Positions 1 to 8,211 of a stretch of 64,000 nt of DNA are shown here, one piece after another. Numbering within the stretch: position 1 is the stretch's first letter; each line of letters starts with the position of its first letter. A model generated the notes under the pieces. It saw only the letters and a program-made list of their open reading frames with translations, was not told where the DNA came from and made no database searches. The translations under genes were made by a program, and so were the position numbers. Source of the DNA: Owenweeksia sp. TMED14 (GTDB lineage Bacteria; Bacteroidota; Bacteroidia; Flavobacteriales; Schleiferiaceae); contig CATIRS010000024.1 in assembly GCA_949529985.1 (NCBI GenBank), forward strand, positions 55,833-119,832, written 5' to 3'.

Positions 1-2007
1 CTTATAGTGTCAGAAGAAATTGGTCTGGGCCCACAATCAATCTCTGCTGCACTATTGCACGACGTAATTGAAGATTCAGAGTATACAAGTGAACAAATAA
101 CACATATGTTTGGCGATTCCATCTCATATATGGTTTCCAGTTTAACTAAAATTCAAGGAATATTTGATAATCAGTCATCTTCTATGCAAGCAGAGAATTT
201 CCGTAAGCTCTTGCTTAGCATTAGTGATGATGTTAGGGTGATCCTGATTAAAATGGCAGATCGATTGCACAACATGCGGACTTTAGAAGGCGTGACTTAT
301 GCAAAGCAGCTAAAAACAGCTAGCGAAACGCTATATATTTTTGCTCCTCTAGCTCATAGAATGGGTTTATATTATATCAAAAGTGAATATGAAGATCTTG
401 GATTAAAATACACTGAGCCAGATGTTTACAATGAAATTTCAGAAAAAATAGATGGTTTTGAGCAAAATGACGCTGATTATTTAAAGCGATTTAGCTCAAA
501 TATTTATAGCCTTTTAAACTCTGAAGGATTTGTCTTTTCAATTAAAAGAATAACAAAAGGAATATTCTCTATTCGAAGAAAAATGATTAACCAAGGAGTA
601 ACATTTGAGGAGGTCTATGACAAGTATGCCATCAGAATACTTATAGACGCAGGACCTAAAAAGGAAAAGGCAGAAATATGGAGAGCTTACTCTAATATCA
701 CAAGTGTATTTAAAGCAAACCCAAGAAGACTTAGGGATTGGATAACATCACCAAAGGCAAATGGATATGAGTCTCTTCATATCACAGTAATGGGACCTGA
801 AGGTCATTGGATAGAAGTCCAGATCCGGTCCAAGCGAATGGACTTAGAGGCTGAAAAGGGTTATGCTGCTCATTGGCGATATAAAGAAGATAATTCTGGA
901 AATACCGCACTCGATGAATGGCTGAGTGGAATTCGTGAAGCTATTGATAACCAAGGAGATGACGCAATTGAATTTATTGATCAGTTTAAACTTCAGCTTT
1001 TCTCTGAAGAGATTTTTGTATTTACTCCCCAGGGAAAAATGCTAACATTACCAAAGCACTCTACTCCGATAGACTTTGCTTTTGAAATACATACAGATCT
1101 TGGAATGAAAATTCTTGGAGCTAAAGCCAACGGAAAGCTTGTTCCATTATCTTATAAACTCCAAACCGGAGATCAAATTCAAATCTTAAGCAGTGAAACG
1201 CAAAAGCCATCTCAACAATGGATCGAATGGTCCGTTACCTCAAAAGCAAAGTCAACAATACTTCATTTTTTAAAAAATGAAGAAAAAAAATCTATTGAAC
1301 GAGGAGAAAGGCTTTTAAAGCGTATAATGACAAAAGCAAAGTTTGACTGGAACCAAAGTAGAACACAACGAATGCTCAATTACTTTGGAATAAAAACGCC
1401 GCGAGAACTTTTTTCTAGGTTTGGATCAGGAAAATACCACGGTGACCATATTAGGGGCTTCATCCAAGAAGAAAGTGGAAGTTTTTATCAATACTTAAGA
1501 AAACGATTTAAACCTAAAGCATCTGTTTTAAAGGATATTAATATTGACTCGGGAAAAATTGTCTTTGGACCAGACTTAGTTATTCTTGATCATAAAATGT
1601 CCAAATGCTGTCGTCCGATACAAGACGACCCAATCTTTGGATTCATCGAAGATGATGGGATCAAAGTACATCGAACAGACTGTCCGCACGCAATAAATCT
1701 TCAAGGCAGATTCGCAGAAAAAGTAATTATTGCACAATGGGGTAAAAATGTTTCTGATGGATTCAACGCTACCCTTCGCTTTTCGGGTGCAGATTCAAGT
1801 GGACTTCTACTCAAAGTATCAAAAGTAATATCCAATGAAATGAATATGGATATAATAAGCCTACACATAAATGGGTCTGAAGGTATTTTTAGCGGGACAA
1901 TATCTGTTGTTGTATTGGACAGAAGCCAACTGACACAATTAGCTTCAAACTTAAGGGCAATAAAAGGAATTGATATGGTTGAACGCGAAGTCTCTATATC
2001 TAAATAA
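1..2007 (+). CDS. relA/spoT: Bifunctional (p)ppGpp synthetase/hydrolase, RelA/SpoT family (5' end outside window)
   Basis: Makes and degrades the stringent-response alarmone (p)ppGpp. The frame is open from the first base, so the true start lies upstream and the first part of the HD domain is missing. Visible in order: the HDxxED hydrolase motif (HDVIED, about residue 20), the KMADRLHNMRTL stretch, the synthetase domain with NGYESLHITVMGP and EVQIRSKRMD (about 250-290), a TGS domain opening with FVFTPQGK (about 335-395), a Cys/His-containing segment (MSKCCRPI to HRTDCPHA) and a C-terminal ACT-like domain. Intact HD and synthetase motifs argue for a bifunctional Rel enzyme, as is usual for Bacteroidota. 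It converges with queE, leaving only 2 bp between the stop codons. Confidence 0.95.
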   Translation, partial: LIVSEEIGLGPQSISAALLHDVIEDSEYTSEQITHMFGDSISYMVSSLTKIQGIFDNQSSSMQAENFRKLLLSISDDVRVILIKMADRLHNMRTLEGVTYAKQLKTASETLYIFAPLAHRMGLYYIKSEYEDLGLKYTEPDVYNEISEKIDGFEQNDADYLKRFSSNIYSLLNSEGFVFSIKRITKGIFSIRRKMINQGVTFEEVYDKYAIRILIDAGPKKEKAEIWRAYSNITSVFKANPRRLRDWITSPKANGYESLHITVMGPEGHWIEVQIRSKRMDLEAEKGYAAHWRYKEDNSGNTALDEWLSGIREAIDNQGDDAIEFIDQFKLQLFSEEIFVFTPQGKMLTLPKHSTPIDFAFEIHTDLGMKILGAKANGKLVPLSYKLQTGDQIQILSSETQKPSQQWIEWSVTSKAKSTILHFLKNEEKKSIERGERLLKRIMTKAKFDWNQSRTQRMLNYFGIKTPRELFSRFGSGKYHGDHIRGFIQEESGSFYQYLRKRFKPKASVLKDINIDSGKIVFGPDLVILDHKMSKCCRPIQDDPIFGFIEDDGIKVHRTDCPHAINLQGRFAEKVIIAQWGKNVSDGFNATLRFSGADSSGLLLKVSKVISNEMNMDIISLHINGSEGIFSGTISVVVLDRSQLTQLASNLRAIKGIDMVEREVSISK

Positions 2008-2009
2008 AA

Positions 2010-2621
2010 TCAGGGTAAGCCAATATACTTATGGGTCTGTAGAGACAGACGCCAGTTTGATTTTTTTTCTAAGTATTCAATAATAACTGGTAGCATGAGG
2101 TCTCTTTTACTCCATTCAGGTTGCAGGAAAACTTGACAATTTGGTCCTACTTTGGCAGCATGCTTTTCAGCCCATTTTAAGTCATTCAAATTGTAAATAA
2201 TCATTTTTAATTCATCAGCTTTTTCATACCACTCTTCTAAAGGAGATTTTGTTTTTTTAGGAGACAAACAGATCCAGTCCCAAGTTCCTGAAAATTTATA
2301 TGCGCCAGAAGTTTCGAGATGAATTTTCTTATTCTTCTTTTTTAATGACTCAGTCAGTAGAGACATATTCCACATCAATGGCTCTCCGCCTGTAATTACA
2401 ACTGTTAAATCCTGATCTTCAAGCATTTTCAACATTACGGAGACATCAGTAAGTGCGTGCTTTCCAGCATCCCAAGACTCTTTAACATCGCACCAATGAC
2501 AACCGACATCACAACCACCAATTCTAAAGAAAAAAGATGGAACACCTGTATGGGCACCTTCGCCTTGTATAGTGCGAAAAGCTTCCATTAAGGGAAGAGG
2601 CTTCTTGCTATTCTCTATCAT
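2010..2621 (-). CDS. queE: 7-carboxy-7-deazaguanine synthase QueE
   Basis: Radical SAM enzyme that converts 6-carboxy-5,6,7,8-tetrahydropterin to 7-carboxy-7-deazaguanine, a step of queuosine/preQ0 synthesis. The N-terminus has FRTIQGEGAHTG and a CxxxCxxC cluster motif (CDVGCHWC, about residues 38-45) that would bind the 4Fe-4S cluster, followed by the TGGEP motif. At 203 residues it is of normal QueE size. Its start overlaps the end of folD by 14 bp, so it is probably co-transcribed with ffh and folD. The PTPS-family gene at 13.0-13.4 kb could supply its substrate, although that protein has PTPS-type rather than QueD-type motif spacing. Confidence 0.92.
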   Translation of the reverse strand: MIENSKKPLPLMEAFRTIQGEGAHTGVPSFFFRIGGCDVGCHWCDVKESWDAGKHALTDVSVMLKMLEDQDLTVVITGGEPLMWNMSLLTESLKKKNKKIHLETSGAYKFSGTWDWICLSPKKTKSPLEEWYEKADELKMIIYNLNDLKWAEKHAAKVGPNCQVFLQPEWSKRDLMLPVIIEYLEKKSNWRLSLQTHKYIGLP

Positions 2622-3465
2622 CTGCCGCTAAAAGTGTATTCATTAATAAACCTACCCTCGTCATGAGACCTACACCTCCAGGAACAGGACTAATAGCTGA
2701 GGCTATATTGAAGATCGAATCAATATCGACATCACCTTTAAGTTTTCCATCAACCCTATTAATACCAACATCCACCACAACAGCACCTTCCTTAACATGA
2801 CTTTGATTAATAAATAAAGGCTTTCCAATTGCAACAATTAATATATCTGCGCTCTTTGTCAGTAGCTCTAGATCATGAGTTCTAGAGTGGGCCAATGTAA
2901 CTGTTGCATTGCCGAATTTACTATTAGAACTTAGGAGGATCGACATAGGTGAACCAACAATATTGCTACGACCCAAAACAACGGCACGCTTACCGGATGC
3001 ATCAATTCCAAAGTACTCGAGCAGAAGCAATATTCCATAAGGCGTCGCTGGAATATATGTTGGAAGGCCTAAGGCCATTCGACCAAAATTTTCCGGATGG
3101 AACCCGTCCACATCTTTCATGGGGTCAATCGCTAATAAAATTCTTTTTTCATTTATTTGTTTCGGAAGAGGCAATTGAACTATAAATCCGTGTATTTCAG
3201 TGTCAGAGTTTAGTCGCTCAATGTTTTTCAATAATTCTATCTCAGTAACATCTTCTTCCAAACGAATAAGCGTCGATAAAAACCCTACCTCTGCACAATC
3301 CTTAACTTTTCCATTAACATAAACTGATGAAGCTGGATTATTTCCAACAAGAATAGCGGCTAAATGAGGACGTTTTTTTTTATCTTTTAAACGACGATCT
3401 ACTTTTATTGAAATCTCTTTTTTAAAGACATTAGCTGCCTCTTTACCACTCAAAATTAATGCCAT
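2608..3465 (-). CDS. folD: Methylenetetrahydrofolate dehydrogenase / methenyltetrahydrofolate cyclohydrolase
   Basis: Bifunctional one-carbon enzyme that interconverts methylene-, methenyl- and 10-formyl-tetrahydrofolate with NADP. The 285-residue length fits the family. Visible motifs include the substrate-site YVNGKVKDC (near residue 50, with the catalytic-lysine K), GFIVQLPLPKQI, DVDGFHPENFGRMALG, the NADP-binding segment VVLGRSNIVGSPMSILL and the C-terminal PVPGGVGLMTRVGLL. The start overlaps the last base of ffh, so translation is probably coupled. Standard housekeeping gene; the ffh neighbour has no functional link that I know of. Confidence 0.96.
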   Translation of the reverse strand: MALILSGKEAANVFKKEISIKVDRRLKDKKKRPHLAAILVGNNPASSVYVNGKVKDCAEVGFLSTLIRLEEDVTEIELLKNIERLNSDTEIHGFIVQLPLPKQINEKRILLAIDPMKDVDGFHPENFGRMALGLPTYIPATPYGILLLLEYFGIDASGKRAVVLGRSNIVGSPMSILLSSNSKFGNATVTLAHSRTHDLELLTKSADILIVAIGKPLFINQSHVKEGAVVVDVGINRVDGKLKGDVDIDSIFNIASAISPVPGGVGLMTRVGLLMNTLLAADDRE

Positions 3466-4799
3466 TACCCTCGACCGTTATTCATCATATTCATAATTTT
3501 TTTCTGTCCATCTTTCCCTTGCATAACCTTCATCATTTTACTCATGTCGTCAAATTGCTTGACCAATTTATTTACATCAGCAACAGTTCTACCACTTCCT
3601 TTTGCTATCCGAGATCGCCTTGTGCCATTCAAAATAGCAGGATTTCTTCTCTCATCAAGGGTCATGGCCATAATCATAGCCTCAATGTATTTAAAAGCAT
3701 CATCTGGAATATCCATATTTTTCATCGCTTTACCCACCCCAGGTATCATGCCCATAAGGTCTTTCACAGACCCCATTTTTTTTATTTGCCTTATTTGGGT
3801 CAGAAAATCATCAAACCCGAAAGAATTATTAGCTATTTTTTTTGAAAGCTTCCTTGACTCCTCTTGATCAAATTGCTCCTGAGCTCTTTCAACGAGGGAT
3901 ATTACATCACCCATACCAAGAATTCGATCCGCCATTCTATCGGGATGAAAAACATCTATTGCTTCCATCTTTTCTCCAGTTCCAATAAATTTTATTGGAA
4001 CCTCGACTACAGACCTTATGGTTAGTGCTGCCCCACCTCGGGTATCTCCATCTAGTTTAGTTAAAACGACTCCGGTATAATTAAGAATATCATGAAAAGA
4101 CTTTGCGGTATTAACAGCATCTTGGCCAGTCATTGAATCAACAACAAAAAGAGTCTCCTGAGGACTTAGCTCAGAATGTATCGCCTCAATTTCCAGCATC
4201 AAGGCTTGATCTATGGCTAAACGACCTGCAGTATCAATTAACAAATAATCAAAACCCTCGTCTAAGGCCCTCTTTTGCGCCAATGATGCAATCTTAACAG
4301 GGTCCTTCTCTTCAGGAATTGAGAAAACTTCTAAACCTATCTGAGCGCCAAGAGTGTTTAATTGATCTATGGCCGCAGGTCGATATACATCGCAAGCAGC
4401 AAGAAGTACTCTCTTTGATTTTTTTTGTTTTAGAAAGAAACCAAGTTTAGCAGTAAATGTAGTTTTCCCAGAGCCTTGAAGACCCACCATTAAAATTGTA
4501 TTGAGGCCTTTTTCTGAGGAAATATCACTGGATCTTTCTCCCATTAAAAGCGCCATTTCATCCCTGACAATTTTAATCATAGCTTGACCAGGCTCAACAG
4601 ACTTAACTACATCTTGACCAAGTGCCCTCGACTTTATGGAATCCGTAAAACCTTTAGCGATTTTATAATTTACGTCCGCATCAACTAATGCTCTTCGGAT
4701 ATCTTTTACGGCATCCGCAATATTAATATCCGTAATTCGTGCACGACCAGATAGACGGCGTATTGCTTTATCAATTTTTTCACTTAGACTCTCAAACAT
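3465..4799 (-). CDS. ffh: Signal recognition particle protein Ffh
   Basis: GTPase of the signal recognition particle. It binds signal sequences of nascent membrane proteins and 4.5S RNA and docks on FtsY. Domain order is an N-terminal helical bundle (1-about 90), the NG GTPase with P-loop GLQGSGKTTFTAKLG (about 105), DTAGR, TKLDGDTRGGA, and the Met-rich M domain after about residue 295 (GMIPGVGKAMKNM, then RRNPAILNGTRRSRIAKGSG). The C-terminus is Met/Lys rich as expected. At 444 residues it is complete. It is the first gene of the ffh-folD-queE run and has a good -7-like element just upstream. Confidence 0.97.
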   Translation of the reverse strand: MFESLSEKIDKAIRRLSGRARITDINIADAVKDIRRALVDADVNYKIAKGFTDSIKSRALGQDVVKSVEPGQAMIKIVRDEMALLMGERSSDISSEKGLNTILMVGLQGSGKTTFTAKLGFFLKQKKSKRVLLAACDVYRPAAIDQLNTLGAQIGLEVFSIPEEKDPVKIASLAQKRALDEGFDYLLIDTAGRLAIDQALMLEIEAIHSELSPQETLFVVDSMTGQDAVNTAKSFHDILNYTGVVLTKLDGDTRGGAALTIRSVVEVPIKFIGTGEKMEAIDVFHPDRMADRILGMGDVISLVERAQEQFDQEESRKLSKKIANNSFGFDDFLTQIRQIKKMGSVKDLMGMIPGVGKAMKNMDIPDDAFKYIEAMIMAMTLDERRNPAILNGTRRSRIAKGSGRTVADVNKLVKQFDDMSKMMKVMQGKDGQKKIMNMMNNGRG

Positions 4800-4817
4800 T
4801 TGGTGGCAAATTTTTTA

Positions 4818-4825
4818 CAAAGTTA
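4818..4825 (-). promoter_or_regulatory. Candidate -7 promoter element for ffh
   Basis: On the minus strand this reads TAACTTTG, an exact match to the TAnnTTTG -7 consensus of Bacteroidota primary promoters, 19-26 bases ahead of the ffh start codon. No clear TTG -33 element sits at the usual 17-21 bp distance, so support is the -7 match and position only. Confidence 0.4.
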
Positions 4826-4923
4826 AAGGTTACAATGATTGACCACTGAAAGAAAACTTTAATATTTAAATCTAAATGACTTAAATACTATTTATTGAAA
4901 AACTAGGCATCTCGATATGAAAT

Positions 4924-4954
4924 TTGTCTTAATTTAACGCAAAATATAGTTTCA
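4924..4954 (+). promoter_or_regulatory. Possible promoter for fabH
   Basis: TTTG at 4924-4927 is followed after 18 bp by TATAGTTTC (4946-4954), 16 bp before the fabH ATG. Spacing fits a Bacteroidota -33/-7 pair but the -7 element is imperfect (one extra base, and C in place of the final G). Weak call. Confidence 0.3.
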
Positions 4955-4969
4955 AATAAAAATTCAGAC

Positions 4970-5971
4970 ATGTACAAATCTAGAATTTCTGGTCTAGGGC
5001 ATTTTCTTCCGCCCAACGTGGTTAGTAATAATGACCTAAGCAAACTAATGGACACAAGCGATAAATGGATTCAAGAAAGAACCGGGATTCAAAACCGACG
5101 CTGGGTTGATCCTGAAAATATTATAAGCTCATCGCAAATGGGTTTCAGAGCCGCCTTAACGGCTATTGAAAGCTCAGGAATAGACAAATCGGATATTGAC
5201 CACATACTATTTGCAACAATTTCACCTGACCATTACTTTCCTGGGAATGGAGTTCTTGTTCAAGACCTCCTTGGTCTCGATACGATTGGCGCCACAGACA
5301 TACGTAATGCTTGCAGCGGATTTATTTATGCCTTAAGTGTTGCAAATGCTTACATCCAAACAGGTCAATATGAAAATATTTTAGTCATAGGTTCAGAATT
5401 ACAAAGTCCAGTTCTAGATAAATCAACAAATGGCAGAGACTTAAGTGTTATTTTCGGGGATGGTGCCGGCGCAGCTATAGTTTCAAGAGGAAATAATGAA
5501 AGTGAAATATTCAGCACTCATTTGCATAGTGAAGGTAGAAACGCATTAGAACTTTCAATGAAAGGCCCGTCGGCAATTCACTGGATTGATAAACAAGACC
5601 CAACTAAAGTCAGTCCAGAAATATTCGCTCCCCAAATGAATGGCACGGTCGTCTTTAAAAATGCAGTTGTAAGATTTGAACAAGTCATACTCGAAGCACT
5701 TAATAAAAATGGAATGACACCAGAGGATATAAATTGTTTGATTCCACATCAAGCAAATTTAAGAATATCTCAATTTATTCAAAAGAAACTAAGATTAAGA
5801 GATGATCAAATCTTTAATAACATTCAAAATTATGGAAATACAACAGGAGCTTCAATTCCGATTGCTTTGAGTGAAGCTTTCCAGAATAACAAAATAAGAC
5901 GTGGCGACATTGTATGTTTGGCTGCATTCGGCGCAGGGTTCACTTGGGGGTCTGCACTTTTAAAATTTTAA
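4970..5971 (+). CDS. fabH: 3-oxoacyl-ACP synthase III (FabH)
   Basis: Condenses a starter acyl-CoA with malonyl-ACP to begin fatty-acid synthesis. The thiolase-fold enzyme is complete at 333 residues. The catalytic triad is visible: Cys in RNACSGF (about residue 114), His in IPHQANLR (about 260) and Asn in NYGNTTGAS (about 290). The C-terminus AAFGAGFTWGSALLKF is typical. FabI, the last enzyme of the elongation cycle, is also in this window at 19.5 kb. The downstream ABC gene starts close behind it. Bacteroidota often carry more than one FabH paralogue, so starter preference cannot be read from the sequence. Confidence 0.95.
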   Translation: MYKSRISGLGHFLPPNVVSNNDLSKLMDTSDKWIQERTGIQNRRWVDPENIISSSQMGFRAALTAIESSGIDKSDIDHILFATISPDHYFPGNGVLVQDLLGLDTIGATDIRNACSGFIYALSVANAYIQTGQYENILVIGSELQSPVLDKSTNGRDLSVIFGDGAGAAIVSRGNNESEIFSTHLHSEGRNALELSMKGPSAIHWIDKQDPTKVSPEIFAPQMNGTVVFKNAVVRFEQVILEALNKNGMTPEDINCLIPHQANLRISQFIQKKLRLRDDQIFNNIQNYGNTTGASIPIALSEAFQNNKIRRGDIVCLAAFGAGFTWGSALLKF

Positions 5972-5982
5972 TCTTCAAACAA

Positions 5983-6612
5983 GTGGATCATATAATTAGG
6001 AGCACAGTTATTGAATCAAGTTTTCGCGGAAATAATTCAATAACTTTTCCTAGTTTGGAAATGTATCCTAGCGAAATTGTTCTTTTAAAAGGAGACTCAG
6101 GCTCTGGGAAATCTTCATTCATTCATTCATTAGCTGGCCTTATTCCTATAAAAAAAGGAAGCGTTACTATCAAGGGTCATGGTGAATTAAATGAAAAAAC
6201 AACTCCTAGAAATTGGAGAAAAGATGCTATCTCTTTTATTCCACAAAAACCTCTTTTCTGGGCTTCTTTATCCGCCTTAGATAACATTAAATTAAGCCAA
6301 TGGGCAAAGGGTATATCTGCAGAGAATATAGAAAGTCTTTTAAAGAAATTGGGAATTCAAAATTTAATAAATCAAGCGGTAAATAAACTAAGCATAGGGG
6401 AACAGCAAAGATTAAGTGCTATCAGAGCTTTTATCTCAAATGCTCCTGTTGTTTTTGCAGACGAGCCAACAGCTGCACTTGATAAAAAAAACACATGGAA
6501 GCTAATAGATTTCATGAAAGAACATCAGAATAATACTGGATGTTCAATTTTGCTATCTAGTCACGATAGTCGGCTCGATTCAATTGCTGATAGTATCATA
6601 ACTTTAAAATGA
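5983..6612 (+). CDS. ABC transporter ATP-binding protein, LolD/MacB-like
   Basis: Nucleotide-binding subunit of a FtsX-type ABC system. Walker A GDSGSGKSS, Q-loop FIPQKPLFW, signature LSIGEQQRL, Walker B VVFADEPTAALD and an H-loop LLSSHDSRLD are all present, so it should hydrolyse ATP. The frame is open upstream to 5914 inside fabH. I prefer the GTG at 5983 (VDHIIRSTVIESSF), which leaves fabH intact and gives a 209-residue protein of usual LolD size. It overlaps the permease gene by four bases, which indicates coupled translation. The cargo is unknown; LolD relatives extract lipoproteins or act in mechanotransmission rather than solute import. Confidence 0.85.
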   Translation: MDHIIRSTVIESSFRGNNSITFPSLEMYPSEIVLLKGDSGSGKSSFIHSLAGLIPIKKGSVTIKGHGELNEKTTPRNWRKDAISFIPQKPLFWASLSALDNIKLSQWAKGISAENIESLLKKLGIQNLINQAVNKLSIGEQQRLSAIRAFISNAPVVFADEPTAALDKKNTWKLIDFMKEHQNNTGCSILLSSHDSRLDSIADSIITLK

Positions 6613-7778
6613 GACTAGGTTCAATATATTTTGCATGGAAAGCTATCTGGAAGCGCAGAGGTACTACTATTTTTATTTCTTTAATTTGGGCTTGTGGCTT
6701 GCTAGGAATGGCAACTATCGAAAGGTTTGAAATGGGAATTACTAACGCGCTACAATTTCAGTTAAAAAATACCGATTTACTGATAACAGCCAAAGGATCC
6801 CCAACACAAGCTATTCTTGCTAATGTCTTTCACTTAAAAGAATCAAGTGGAAACATTTCGAATTTAGAAACAGAGGAGTTACTTGGTGAGTATAATCTGC
6901 AAAACATAAGACGCATAGCATATGGAGATAACTATATGGGACATCGGATTCTTGGCTGCGATAGCGCAACATGGAATAACATATTATTCTATAGTCTCAA
7001 AGGAAGCTTGCCAAAAAAGCCTCAAGATGCCTTAATTGGATATAAAGCTGCGGCATCTACCAATCTTAAAATTGGCGATAAATTCTATGGCTCGCATGGA
7101 TTGATAGATCATTCAATAAGTAATGAAAATGGAGCGTATATTGTGTCAGGGATATTCAAAAGCAGAGGCTCCTCATGGAATAAATTGATTCTTAGCGACA
7201 TTAATAGTGTTTGGGCTGTTCACCAGGGGTCTGACTCAAGCTACACAGCAGTATTAGCAAAAATAGAAAACCCTCTAGAAAAGCTACTAATACCAAGAAA
7301 AATACAAAGTAACTCTTCCATGATGGCGGTATCACCAGCGTTTGAGGTCAATAATATTTTAAACTGGATAAATCAAGGAGCACGAGCTTTTAATAGCGTC
7401 TCAATCCTTCTTCTTTTAATTGCTTCTTTCAGTATGCTTTTTTTACTCCAATCACATATCAGAGAAAGAATTGGCGATTATGCGTTGATAATAGCATTAG
7501 GTGGAACATGGTGGCATGTCGCAAAAATTGTTCTCTGGCAAAATTTGATTTTAGGATTATTCGCAATTGGGTTAACATATCTCGGATTAATGATGCTTTG
7601 GTTAACTCAAGATTTATTCTTACCACTTAGTGAGATTTTTCAACAGGAGTCCTTCTGGAATGTCTATCAAGATAGAATTTGGATATTATCATGTCTTATA
7701 TTGTCAACATTTACTTCTTTAGGGCCATGGATTTGGCTACAAAAAATACCTTTACACAATGCACTGGTCGATTCCTGA
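6609..7778 (+). CDS. FtsX/LolE-family ABC permease
   Basis: Membrane partner of the preceding ATPase. The layout is that of the four-helix FtsX/MacB/LolC class: one N-terminal membrane segment (about residues 15-35), a large periplasmic domain (about 40-255), then three membrane segments (about 258-282, 302-328 and 357-375). The region after the second helix (RERIGDYALIIALGGTWW) resembles the coupling segment of this class. At 389 residues it is a single-copy half transporter, so a homodimer is likely. Its end overlaps the next gene by 20 bp. Substrate is not evident. Confidence 0.8.
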   Translation: MRLGSIYFAWKAIWKRRGTTIFISLIWACGLLGMATIERFEMGITNALQFQLKNTDLLITAKGSPTQAILANVFHLKESSGNISNLETEELLGEYNLQNIRRIAYGDNYMGHRILGCDSATWNNILFYSLKGSLPKKPQDALIGYKAAASTNLKIGDKFYGSHGLIDHSISNENGAYIVSGIFKSRGSSWNKLILSDINSVWAVHQGSDSSYTAVLAKIENPLEKLLIPRKIQSNSSMMAVSPAFEVNNILNWINQGARAFNSVSILLLLIASFSMLFLLQSHIRERIGDYALIIALGGTWWHVAKIVLWQNLILGLFAIGLTYLGLMMLWLTQDLFLPLSEIFQQESFWNVYQDRIWILSCLILSTFTSLGPWIWLQKIPLHNALVDS

Positions 7779-8202
7779 AAAATTGATATTGATTTTAATA
7801 ATGGTCCTATCATGCTCCTTTAAGCAATTAGAACCCCAAAAAATAACGTGGAAAACACTCTCAACAACGGTATTTACAGAATATTTCGAAGAAAATAAAA
7901 ACATCTGGACAATGGAAGGTTCTTTTCCAATAGAGATCAATAATCTTAATGGAACTCAAGTTGAAATAACGGGCTATGTGTTACCATTAAATGTTAAAGG
8001 AGATAGTTATGTGCTCTCGGCATATCCTTACAGCTCATGCTACTTTTGCGGTGGAGCCGGTCCAGAAAGTATAGTTGGCTTAGAACTTAAAAAAAATGAA
8101 GGCATTATAAAAACTGATGCGGTAAAGACTTTTACAGGGATATTTAAACTTAAAAAACGTCCTAAAAATGGCTTTTATTTCACTTTGACGAATGCTAAAT
8201 GA
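7759..8202 (+). CDS. DUF3299-like exported protein
   Basis: Small (147 residues) exported protein, possibly a lipoprotein: a hydrophobic N-terminus (LILILIMVLSC) ends in a Cys after VLS, an acceptable though not ideal lipobox. The core carries ITGYVLPL and the Cys-rich motif SSCYFCGGAGPES, as in DUF3299 proteins. That family often lies beside LolCDE-like transporters and has been linked to metal homeostasis, which is family knowledge and not shown here. It overlaps the permease gene, so the three genes form one unit. The Cys pair and GGAG could be a metal or redox site; this is inference. Confidence 0.7.
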   Translation: MHWSIPEKLILILIMVLSCSFKQLEPQKITWKTLSTTVFTEYFEENKNIWTMEGSFPIEINNLNGTQVEITGYVLPLNVKGDSYVLSAYPYSSCYFCGGAGPESIVGLELKKNEGIIKTDAVKTFTGIFKLKKRPKNGFYFTLTNAK

Positions 8203-8211
8203 TAAATTAAA

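Noticed and set aside
2949-3845. Plus-strand frames opposite folD and ffh
   Set aside because: They are mirror frames of well-supported minus-strand genes and have no protein-like motif.
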